A stretch of 64,000 bases of DNA from Thiobaca trueperi. Its GTDB lineage: Bacteria > Pseudomonadota > Gammaproteobacteria > Chromatiales > Chromatiaceae. The stretch is from the NCBI RefSeq assembly GCF_004342175.1, contig NZ_SMAO01000002.1:551305-615304 (forward strand), given 5' to 3'. How positions within the stretch are numbered: position 1 is the stretch's first letter; each line of letters starts with the position of its first letter. The position numbers and the translations under genes are program-made. Shown piece by piece: positions 57,659 to 64,000 of the stretch. The notes under the pieces were generated by a model, which did not search any database, was not told where the DNA came from, and saw only the letters and a list, made by a program, of their open reading frames with translations.

Positions 57659-58561
57659 ATGGCAAAACTCTTGGTCGTGGACGATGAACCCATCAATCTG
57701 GACATCATCGCCGACTGCCTCGGCGATCAGCATCGTCTGGTCTTTGCCCGGGATGGCCAGGAGGCATGGGAAACCATCAATGCGCGGCCGGACTATTTCG
57801 ATGGCGTGATCCTCGACCGCATCATGCCGCGCCTGGATGGGATCGAAGTGCTGCGTCGGCTCAAGGCGGATCCCCGTTTCCGGGATGTGCCCGTCATCAT
57901 GCAGAGCGGGGCGGACAGTTCGGAACAGGTTGCCGAGGGGCTGGCTGCCGGCGCCTGGTATTACCTGGCCAAGCCTTATTCCAGCAAGGCGCTCAAAAGC
58001 ATTGTCGTGGCGGCGCTGGATGACCGGCGCAGCCGGCGCGAACTGGCGCGTCTGGGCTCCGAGATGCGTGGTGTCTTTGCCCTGACGCAGCAGGCCAGCT
58101 ATGCCTTTCGGCGGCTCGACGAGGTCGCCCTGCTTTCCGCCGTGCTGGCGCAGATGTGTCCCAACGCGACAGCGGTGTCCATGGGGTTGTCGGAGCTGAT
58201 GCTCAATGCGGTGGAGCATGGCAACCTGGGGCTCGATTATCACGACAAGAGTCGGTTGATCGAGACCGGCACCTGGCAGGAAGAGATCGAGCGCCGACTG
58301 GCCGACCCGGCTCAGGCTGAACGCTATGCGACCGTCGATTTCCAGCGCGAGCCGGGGAGACTGCGTTTCACCATTCGGGATCAGGGCAAGGGTTTCGCCT
58401 GGCAGGATTATCTGGACATGGGGCCGGCGCGCGCCTTCGACAGCCATGGTCGCGGCATTGCCATGGCCCGCCAACTGGCCTTTTCCTCGCTCGAATACCA
58501 GGGGTGCGGAAATCAGGTGACGGTGACGGTCGAACTGGTCGATGAGATGTCGCCCCCTTAG
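57659..58561 (+). CDS. Response regulator fused to an RsbW/SpoIIAB-type HATPase domain
   Basis: The 300 residues have a REC domain (about 3-120) with LLVVDDEPINLDII, Asp53 (GVILDRIMPRLDGIEV) and YLAKPYSSKAL. A C-terminal ATPase domain (about 150-298) has the N-box GLSELMLNAVEHGNLGLDYH, RFTIRDQGKGFAW and SHGRGIAMARQLAFSSLEY. There is no HisKA or His box, so it should phosphorylate Ser/Thr, as anti-sigma kinases do. With the STAS and REC-PP2C proteins at 49727-51279 it would complete a partner switch that Pseudomonas HsbR carries in one chain. It lies between truD and the kdp operon. Confidence 0.9.
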   Translation: MAKLLVVDDEPINLDIIADCLGDQHRLVFARDGQEAWETINARPDYFDGVILDRIMPRLDGIEVLRRLKADPRFRDVPVIMQSGADSSEQVAEGLAAGAWYYLAKPYSSKALKSIVVAALDDRRSRRELARLGSEMRGVFALTQQASYAFRRLDEVALLSAVLAQMCPNATAVSMGLSELMLNAVEHGNLGLDYHDKSRLIETGTWQEEIERRLADPAQAERYATVDFQREPGRLRFTIRDQGKGFAWQDYLDMGPARAFDSHGRGIAMARQLAFSSLEYQGCGNQVTVTVELVDEMSPP

Positions 58562-58663
58562 GCGCTTTCCGGTCTTATTACTGCACTGGTCGGTTTTTTT
58601 GCAAAATTTTGATACCGGCTTGCCTAGCATAAGGGCTGTCCAAGTCCCTGATGGAGTCAAGCC
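58562..58663 (+). promoter_or_regulatory. Probable kdp promoter region
   Basis: These are the 102 bases before the kdp operon. A T-rich tract (GGTTTTTTTGCAAAATTTTG, about 58592-58611) stands out and is reminiscent of the T-rich KdpE target of enterics; CATAAG/TAGCAT lies further down as a weak -10 candidate. Evidence is compositional only. Confidence 0.3.
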
Positions 58664-58756
58664 GTGGATCTCTTATTCCTTTCCGGCCTCGTCGCGCTGT
58701 TCGCGCTGGTGATCGGAGCCGCCTTCGGCTGCGCCCGTCTCGGGGGTGTCCGATGA
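58664..58756 (+). CDS. Small membrane ORF preceding kdpF
   Basis: This 30-residue ORF starts with GTG: MDLLFLSGLVALFALVIGAA then [10 protein letters not shown]. It is one hydrophobic helix ending in a CARL-like motif. Its stop overlaps the kdpF start (ATGA), so it is translated as part of the operon. Similar tiny ORFs in front of kdpF occur in other proteobacteria; their function is unknown to me. The start codon is supported by length and frame rather than by a clear SD. Confidence 0.7.
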   Translation: MDLLFLSGLVALFALVIGAAFGCARLGGVR

Positions 58757-58845
58757 GCTGGCTGCATAGTCTGAGCGCTGTCGTCGCCGCGCTGCTGTTG
58801 CTCTATCTGCTGGTCGCCCTGCTCCGGCCGGAGGATGTCGCATGA
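58753..58845 (+). CDS. kdpF: K(+)-transporting ATPase small subunit KdpF
   Basis: KdpF is a 30-residue membrane peptide ([20 protein letters not shown], then [10 protein letters not shown]) that stabilises the KdpABC complex. The LLRPE ending is typical of the family. It overlaps the upstream short ORF and kdpA by four bases each (ATGA), giving full translational coupling. Confidence 0.92.
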   Translation: MSWLHSLSAVVAALLLLYLLVALLRPEDVA

Positions 58846-60566
58846 TGCCGCATGCCTGGACGATCCTCGGGTTTTATCTGCTGGTCCTGCTGCTCGCCGC
58901 CAAACCGCTGGGCAGCTACATCGCCAATGTCATGGAAGGGCGACCCATCCTGGCGCTGCGGCTCGGCGGCGGTCTCGAAGCGGGGCTCTATCGCCTGTGC
59001 GGCGTGAAGCGGGACGAGGAAATGGGCTGGCTGCGCTATGCACTGGCCATCCTCCTGTTCAACCTGCTCGGCGCGCTGGCCGTCTATGCCCTGCAACGGC
59101 TGCAAGTCTGGCTGCCGCTCAATCCCCAGCAGCTCGCCAACGTCAGCCCGGATTCGGCCTTCAACACCGCCATCAGCTTCGCCACCAATACCAACTGGCA
59201 GGGCTATGCGGGCGAATCGACCATGGGCCATCTCACCCAGATGCTGGGTCTTGCGGTGCAGAATTTTCTCTCGGCCGCCACCGGCATCGCGGTCGCCGTG
59301 GCCCTGATGCGTGGCTTCGCCCGGCATTCGGCCAGCACTATCGGTAATGCCTGGGTCGATCTGACGCGCGTCACACTCTATCTGCTGCTGCCGATCGCGC
59401 TGGTCTACGCCGTCTTTCTGGTCAGTCAGGGGACGATCCAGACGCTCGACGGCTACCAGGAGGTGACGACGCTGGAGTCCGGTCCCGCCTCTGTGGCCCC
59501 ACAAACGCAGACCCTGCCGACGGGTCCGGTCGCCTCGCAGGAGGCGATCAAGATGCTCGGCACCAACGGCGGCGGCTTCTTCAACGCCAACTCGGCGCAC
59601 CCTTACGAGAATCCGACCCCGCTCACCAATATCATCCAGATGCTCTCGATCTTCCTGATCCCGGCGGCGCTCTGTCTCACTTTCGGGCGCATCGTCGGCG
59701 ATGTCCGTCAGGGCTGGGCGGTGCTGGCGGCCATGACGGTGCTCTTCGTCGTCATGGCGGTGGTGGCGATGAGCGTCGAGCAGCAGTCCAACCCACTGTT
59801 GACCAGCCTGGGCATCGACGGCTCGGCGGGCAATCTGGAAGGTAAGGAAACGCGCTTCGGCAGCGCCGAATCCGCCCTCTTCGCGACCATCACCACATTG
59901 GCCTCCTGCGGGGCGGTCAACGCCATGCACGACTCCTTCATGCCCCTGGGCGGATTCGTGACCCTCTGGAACATGATGCTCGGCGAGGTGGTCTTCGGCG
60001 GCGTCGGCTCCGGGCTCTATGGCATGCTGGTGTTCGCCGTCATGGCCGTGTTCCTCGCCGGACTCATGATCGGGCGCACCCCGGAATATCTGGGCAAGAA
60101 GATCGAGGCCCATGACATCAAGATGGTCTCGCTCACCATCCTGGTGACGCCGCTGCTGGTCCTGACCGGCACCGCGCTGGCCGTGACGCTGCCCGCCGGT
60201 GTGGCCGGGGTCGCCAATCCCGGCGCGCATGGTTTCTCGGAGATCCTCTACGCCTTCACCTCGGCCGCCAACAACAACGGCAGCGCCTTCGCCGGACTCT
60301 CGGCCAACACGCCCTTCTACAACATCCTGCTGGGCATTGCCATGTGGTTCGGGCGTTTCATTGTGATCGTGTCGGTTCTGGCGCTGGCCGGGAACCTCGC
60401 GGCCAAGAAGCGCATCGCCGCCAATGCCGGCACCATGCCGACCCATGGTCCGCTGTTCGTGATGCTGCTGATCGGTACCGTCGTGCTGGTCGGCGCACTC
60501 AACTATGTCCCGGCGCTTGCACTCGGGCCGGTGGTCGAGCAACTCATGCTCCAGTCGGCGCATTGA
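58842..60566 (+). CDS. kdpA: K(+)-transporting ATPase subunit KdpA
   Basis: KdpA is the potassium channel-like subunit of the high-affinity pump. The 574 residues form about ten membrane helices with four selectivity-filter-like segments, including [53 protein letters not shown] and [15 protein letters not shown]. The length is close to E. coli (557). It is coupled to kdpF and followed by kdpB after 15 bases. Confidence 0.98.
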   Translation: MMPHAWTILGFYLLVLLLAAKPLGSYIANVMEGRPILALRLGGGLEAGLYRLCGVKRDEEMGWLRYALAILLFNLLGALAVYALQRLQVWLPLNPQQLANVSPDSAFNTAISFATNTNWQGYAGESTMGHLTQMLGLAVQNFLSAATGIAVAVALMRGFARHSASTIGNAWVDLTRVTLYLLLPIALVYAVFLVSQGTIQTLDGYQEVTTLESGPASVAPQTQTLPTGPVASQEAIKMLGTNGGGFFNANSAHPYENPTPLTNIIQMLSIFLIPAALCLTFGRIVGDVRQGWAVLAAMTVLFVVMAVVAMSVEQQSNPLLTSLGIDGSAGNLEGKETRFGSAESALFATITTLASCGAVNAMHDSFMPLGGFVTLWNMMLGEVVFGGVGSGLYGMLVFAVMAVFLAGLMIGRTPEYLGKKIEAHDIKMVSLTILVTPLLVLTGTALAVTLPAGVAGVANPGAHGFSEILYAFTSAANNNGSAFAGLSANTPFYNILLGIAMWFGRFIVIVSVLALAGNLAAKKRIAANAGTMPTHGPLFVMLLIGTVVLVGALNYVPALALGPVVEQLMLQSAH

Positions 60567-60581
60567 TTCCAGGAGAAACGC

Positions 60582-62648
60582 ATGGCCCGCCAGACACTAT
60601 CCATGTTCGATCCGGCCCTGCTGTGGCCGGCTGTTCTCGATGCCTTCCGCAAGCTCAACCCGGCGGCGCAGTGGCGCAATCCGGTGATGTTCGTCGTCTA
60701 TGCCGGCTGCCTCCTGACCACCGCGCTCTGGGTGCAGGCAGTCATCGGGACCGGCGAGGCGCCTGCGGGATACATCCTCGCTGTCACCCTCTGGCTGTGG
60801 TTCACGGTGCTCTTCGCCAACTTCGCCGAGGCGCTCGCCGAAGGCCGCAGCAAGGCGCAGGCCGCCTCGCTGCGCGGTTTGAAGCGCGAGACGATGGCCA
60901 AAAAGGTCAAGTCAGCCGACGCGAGCGCCGACTGGTCGTCGGTCCCCGCCACCGAGCTGTGCAAGGGCGATCTGGTGCTGGTGCAGGCGAACGACACCAT
61001 CCCCGCCGACGGCGAGGTCATCGAAGGCGTGGCCTCGGTCGACGAGTCCGCGATCACGGGCGAGTCGGCGCCGGTGATTCGCGAGGCCGGGGGCGATTTC
61101 TCGGCGGTGACGGGCGGCACGCGCGTGCTGTCCGACTGGCTGCTGGTGCGGGTGACGGTCAATCCCGGCGAGACCTTCGTCGATCGCATGATCGCGATGG
61201 TCGAGAACGCCAAACGCAGGAAGACCCCGAACGAGATCGCGCTGACCATCCTGCTGGTCGCGCTCACCATCATCTTCCTGGTGGTCACGGTGACGCTATT
61301 GCCCTTTTCGATCTTCGGCGTCCAGGCCGCCGGGGCGGGTACGCCGGTGGCCCTGACGACACTCATCGCACTCCTGGTCTGCCTGATCCCGACGACGATT
61401 GCCGGCCTGCTCTCGGCCATCGGCGTGGCCGGCATGAGCCGGATGATGCAGGCCAATGTCATCGCTACCTCCGGGCGGGCGGTCGAGGCCGCTGGCGATG
61501 TCGATGTGCTGCTGCTGGACAAGACCGGGACCATCACACTGGGCAATCGTCAGGCTGCCGCCTTCCTGCCCGCCGAGGGGGTGCCCGAGCAGGATCTGGC
61601 GAGCGCCGCTCAACTGGCCTCGCTTGCCGACGAGACGCCGGAAGGCCGCAGCATCATGGTGCTGGCCAAGCAGAAATTCGGTCTGCGCGAGCGCGACATC
61701 CAGGCGCTGAACGCCCGGTTCATCCACTTCTCCGCCCACACCCGCATGAGCGGGGTCGATCTGCCGGACAGTCAGATCCGCAAGGGCGCCGTCGATGCCA
61801 TCCGCGCGCACATCGAGACGCTCGGCGGACGTTTTCCGCCGGGGGTGCTCCGCGCCGTCGAGGAGGTCGCCCGCCGTGGCAGCACGCCGCTGGTGGTCGC
61901 GGACGGCAGCCGCGTGCTGGGTGTCGTCGAGCTGAAGGACATCGTCAAGGGCGGGATCAAGGAGCGCTTCGCCGAACTGCGCCGCATGGGCATCCGCACC
62001 ATCATGATCACCGGCGACAACCCGCTCACCGCCGCTGCCATCGCCGCCGAGGCAGGGGTCGATGACTTCCTCGCCGAGGCCACGCCGGAGGCCAAGCTTG
62101 CCCTGATCCGCCAGCACCAGGCCGAGGGCCGGCTGGTCGCCATGACCGGCGACGGCACCAACGACGCCCCGGCGCTCGCCCAGGCCGATGTCGCGGTCGC
62201 CATGAACACGGGGACTCAGGCCGCGAAGGAGGCCGGCAACATGGTCGATCTCGATTCCAATCCGACCAAGCTGATCGAGGTGGTCGAGACCGGCAAACAG
62301 ATGCTGATGACGCGCGGCGCGCTGACCACCTTCAGCGTCTCGAACGACATCGCCAAATATTTTGCCATCATCCCGGCGGCCTTCGTGACCACTTACCCGC
62401 AACTGGGCGCGCTCAACGTCATGGGGCTCGCCAGCCCGACCTCGGCGATCCTCTCGGCGGTCATCTTCAACGCGCTCATCATCATCGTCCTGATCCCGCT
62501 GGCGCTGAAGGGCGTGACCTACCAGCCGATGGGCGCCGCCGTGCTGCTGCGCCGCAACCTCGCGGTCTATGGTCTGGGCGGTCTGATCGCGCCCTTCATC
62601 GGCATCAAGCTGATCGACCTGACCATCGCCGCCACCGGACTTGCCTGA
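60582..62648 (+). CDS. kdpB: K(+)-transporting ATPase subunit KdpB
   Basis: KdpB is the P-type ATPase subunit. In the 688 residues the phosphorylation site is in [13 protein letters not shown] (Asp near 314). The actuator motif is [14 protein letters not shown], and the hinge motif [40 protein letters not shown] follows before the last helices. The membrane entry residues lie in [16 protein letters not shown]. Length and motifs are normal. A MARQTL start follows AGGAGAAACGC, a good SD. Confidence 0.98.
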   Translation: MARQTLSMFDPALLWPAVLDAFRKLNPAAQWRNPVMFVVYAGCLLTTALWVQAVIGTGEAPAGYILAVTLWLWFTVLFANFAEALAEGRSKAQAASLRGLKRETMAKKVKSADASADWSSVPATELCKGDLVLVQANDTIPADGEVIEGVASVDESAITGESAPVIREAGGDFSAVTGGTRVLSDWLLVRVTVNPGETFVDRMIAMVENAKRRKTPNEIALTILLVALTIIFLVVTVTLLPFSIFGVQAAGAGTPVALTTLIALLVCLIPTTIAGLLSAIGVAGMSRMMQANVIATSGRAVEAAGDVDVLLLDKTGTITLGNRQAAAFLPAEGVPEQDLASAAQLASLADETPEGRSIMVLAKQKFGLRERDIQALNARFIHFSAHTRMSGVDLPDSQIRKGAVDAIRAHIETLGGRFPPGVLRAVEEVARRGSTPLVVADGSRVLGVVELKDIVKGGIKERFAELRRMGIRTIMITGDNPLTAAAIAAEAGVDDFLAEATPEAKLALIRQHQAEGRLVAMTGDGTNDAPALAQADVAVAMNTGTQAAKEAGNMVDLDSNPTKLIEVVETGKQMLMTRGALTTFSVSNDIAKYFAIIPAAFVTTYPQLGALNVMGLASPTSAILSAVIFNALIIIVLIPLALKGVTYQPMGAAVLLRRNLAVYGLGGLIAPFIGIKLIDLTIAATGLA

Positions 62649-62660
62649 GAGGACACCATC

Positions 62661-63257
62661 ATGACCGCACTCATCCGCCCCGCCGTCAGCCTCTTCCTGC
62701 TGCTGAGCGTCCTGACCGGCATCCTCTATCCGCTCGCCGTCACGGGCATTGCCCAGACGCTGTTCCCCGTGACCGCATCCGGCAGCCTGATCGTGCGCGA
62801 CGGCAGGCCGGTCGGCTCGGCCCTGATCGGCCAGTCATTCACCGATCCCAAGTATTTCTGGGGCCGGCCTTCCGCCACGGCAGGGCAACCCTACAACGGC
62901 GCGGCCTCGGGCGGCTCCAATCTGGGGCCGCTGAATCCGGCGCTGGTGGAGGCCGTCAAGGAACGCATCGCCGCGCTCAAGGCGGCGGACCCGGACAACC
63001 AGCGGCCGATTCCGGGCGATCTGGTGACGGCCTCCGGCAGCGGACTCGATCCGCACATCAGCCCGGCCGCCGCAGCCTATCAGGTGGGGCGTATCGCCCG
63101 CGCGCGGCGGATGGAGGTCGAACGGGTTGCCATACTTGTCGCCAGGAACACGGAAGGCCGGCAGTTTGGACTCTTTGGGGAGCCGAGGGTCAATGTCCTT
63201 GCGCTCAATCTGGCGCTTGATGCCGAGGACGGTCTCGCCGATTCGATGCGTCCTTGA
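62661..63257 (+). CDS. kdpC: K(+)-transporting ATPase subunit KdpC
   Basis: KdpC is the single-helix accessory subunit of the pump. The 198 residues have the N-terminal helix [20 protein letters not shown]. The periplasmic domain has [40 protein letters not shown] and [20 protein letters not shown]. The family signature (SxLDPHISPxAA) is intact. No kdpD or kdpE follows; after 47 bases comes a convergent toxin-antitoxin pair. Confidence 0.97.
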   Translation: MTALIRPAVSLFLLLSVLTGILYPLAVTGIAQTLFPVTASGSLIVRDGRPVGSALIGQSFTDPKYFWGRPSATAGQPYNGAASGGSNLGPLNPALVEAVKERIAALKAADPDNQRPIPGDLVTASGSGLDPHISPAAAAYQVGRIARARRMEVERVAILVARNTEGRQFGLFGEPRVNVLALNLALDAEDGLADSMRP

Positions 63258-63304
63258 TGGATACTGGCACCGATCAATAAAAGAGACTTTGCGGACGAGC
63301 AGAA

Positions 63305-63583
63305 TCATCCGCGCTTTTTATAGACATCGCCGCGATTTCCAGCGGTGACCACATAAATGACCAAATAATGCTCTTGAACCTCGTAAATCAGCCGAATCGA
63401 TCCGACGCGCAGTCGCCACAGTCCATTTTCTCCAACCATCGGTTTTACATCCAAACGCTGCATGTCATGCGGGTTATCCATCAGCATATCGAGCTTATCG
63501 CGAACCCGATCCCGCATCCTGGCCGGCAAACTTCGCAAGAATTTTGCCGCATCTTTGTGAAGTTTCAGTTGGTAGTGTGCCAT
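63305..63583 (-). CDS. RelE/ParE-superfamily toxin
   Basis: The 92-residue protein starts MAHYQLKLHKDAAKFLRSLP. Its C-terminal half, LWRLRVGSIRLIYEV followed by LVIYVVTAGNRGDVYKK, is typical of RelE-type mRNA interferases/ParE relatives (the Arg of LRVG and the terminal basic residues). The ATG overlaps the stop of the antitoxin gene (TAATG). It is predicted to inhibit translation when the antitoxin is degraded. The lower G+C of the pair relative to kdp suggests acquisition. Confidence 0.9.
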   Translation of the reverse strand: MAHYQLKLHKDAAKFLRSLPARMRDRVRDKLDMLMDNPHDMQRLDVKPMVGENGLWRLRVGSIRLIYEVQEHYLVIYVVTAGNRGDVYKKRG

Positions 63584-63795
63584 TAGAAATCGTTGCGCAC
63601 ATCCGTCCAGTCTTCGAATTCGCTATCGTCGCCCGCGTCAATGCGCGCTCGAATGCGCTTGATGTTCTCGCGCTCCGCTTCGGATAAGGGTTCTTCATCC
63701 TCAAACAGTACATAGCGATCAGAAGATAAATGTTGGAGAAAGGCAATCAGACCAGGATAAGCGCGCTCGTCGATTTCAAGAGTTACAGTCTTCAT
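63583..63795 (-). CDS. Antitoxin of the RelE-type pair
   Basis: The 70-residue acidic protein (MKTVTLEIDERAYPGLIAFL start, DDSEFEDWTDVRNDF end) precedes and overlaps the toxin gene, the usual antitoxin-first order. The ATG has GGAG at good distance. The acidic C-terminus would wrap the toxin. I do not recognise a standard DNA-binding domain, so autoregulation is uncertain. Confidence 0.8.
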   Translation of the reverse strand: MKTVTLEIDERAYPGLIAFLQHLSSDRYVLFEDEEPLSEAERENIKRIRARIDAGDDSEFEDWTDVRNDF

Positions 63796-64000
63796 GTCGT
63801 CTCCGAATGGTTATCTTAAGCCTTGATTCGCGCTGAGTGTGGCGTGTTTTTACCCGATTATTAGGCGGATCTGATGTTGCAATGTTGGGGTTCACTCTCG
63901 TTCACCCCAACCTTGTATGTTCTGTTCCCAAGGATTGACACGGAGTTTTGATCAACGGAGTTTATAGAAGCGTGAGCCGGGGAAGCCGTCCCAACCTGAA
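63796..64000. other. Right edge of window, no assignable gene
   Basis: Apart from the hairpin at 63884-63912, I see a possible rightward element (TTGACA at about 63934, within AGGATTGACACGG). A GTG at about 63972 preceded by GGAG opens a frame running off the window (MSRGSRPNL). The coding potential is too short to judge. Antitoxin promoter signals should lie near 63800-63850. Confidence 0.3.
63884..63912. repeat. Hairpin repeat GTTGGGGT ... ACCCCAAC
   Basis: An 8-bp stem around TTCACTCTCGTTC lies within TGCAATGTTGGGGTTCACTC. It resembles the widespread TTGGGTTTCGC...CAACCCAACC dispersed repeat of proteobacteria. It lies upstream of the antitoxin gene. Confidence 0.55.

Overview
The window is one contiguous, gene-dense, high-G+C stretch of a gammaproteobacterial chromosome. 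Gene content fits a facultatively anaerobic, metabolically versatile bacterium, and a purple sulfur bacterium (Chromatiaceae) is my best guess. The clues are a bidirectional NAD-linked NiFe hydrogenase (HoxEFUYH), O2-independent ubiquinone synthesis genes (UbiU/UbiV), an FNR regulator and very heavy sensory gene content. The taxonomic placement is inference. I saw no rRNA, tRNA, CRISPR array or transposase gene.

Positions 1-15958, minus strand: one long run of closely packed genes, read in the order hoxE-hoxF-(short ORF)-hoxU-hoxY-(unknown 101-aa gene)-hoxH-hoxW, then yhcC-ubiU-ubiV, then ribF, then the Tol-Pal envelope operon ybgC-tolQ-tolR-tolA-tolB-pal-cpoB (cpoB is cut by the window edge). 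Dispersed palindromic repeats interrupt this run between tolR and tolA, between ubiU and ubiV, and between hoxF and hoxU. An exact FNR-type site lies in the end of hoxW just before yhcC-ubiUV.

Positions 16204-24079: housekeeping genes. These are pssA, mltD (convergent), a YafS-like methyltransferase with rnhA and dnaQ, fnr with its own FNR box, and pyrG-kdsA.

Positions 24080-53712: a block of about 30 kb rich in signal transduction genes, lying between kdsA and eno, which are neighbours in many gammaproteobacteria. It holds a Cache-type chemoreceptor; a dual Venus-flytrap histidine kinase with a REC-GGDEF-EAL response regulator; mfd with a PleD-like diguanylate cyclase; a che cluster (cheY-cheA-cheW-mcp-mcp-cheR-cheD-mcp-cheB); and a partner-switching group (STAS protein, REC-PP2C phosphatase, FliL-like protein, Hpt protein, membrane diguanylate cyclase). 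Two adjacent chemoreceptors share a block of about 0.9 kb that is almost identical at DNA level.

Positions 53713-64000: the conserved eno-ftsB-ispD-ispF-truD cluster; a REC-plus-HATPase protein that may be the missing kinase half of the partner switch; the kdp potassium pump operon (a 30-codon ORF, kdpF, kdpA, kdpB, kdpC, without kdpDE in view); and a RelE-type toxin-antitoxin pair. At least five families of short dispersed repeats are present. Several of them abut gene ends and supply stop codons.
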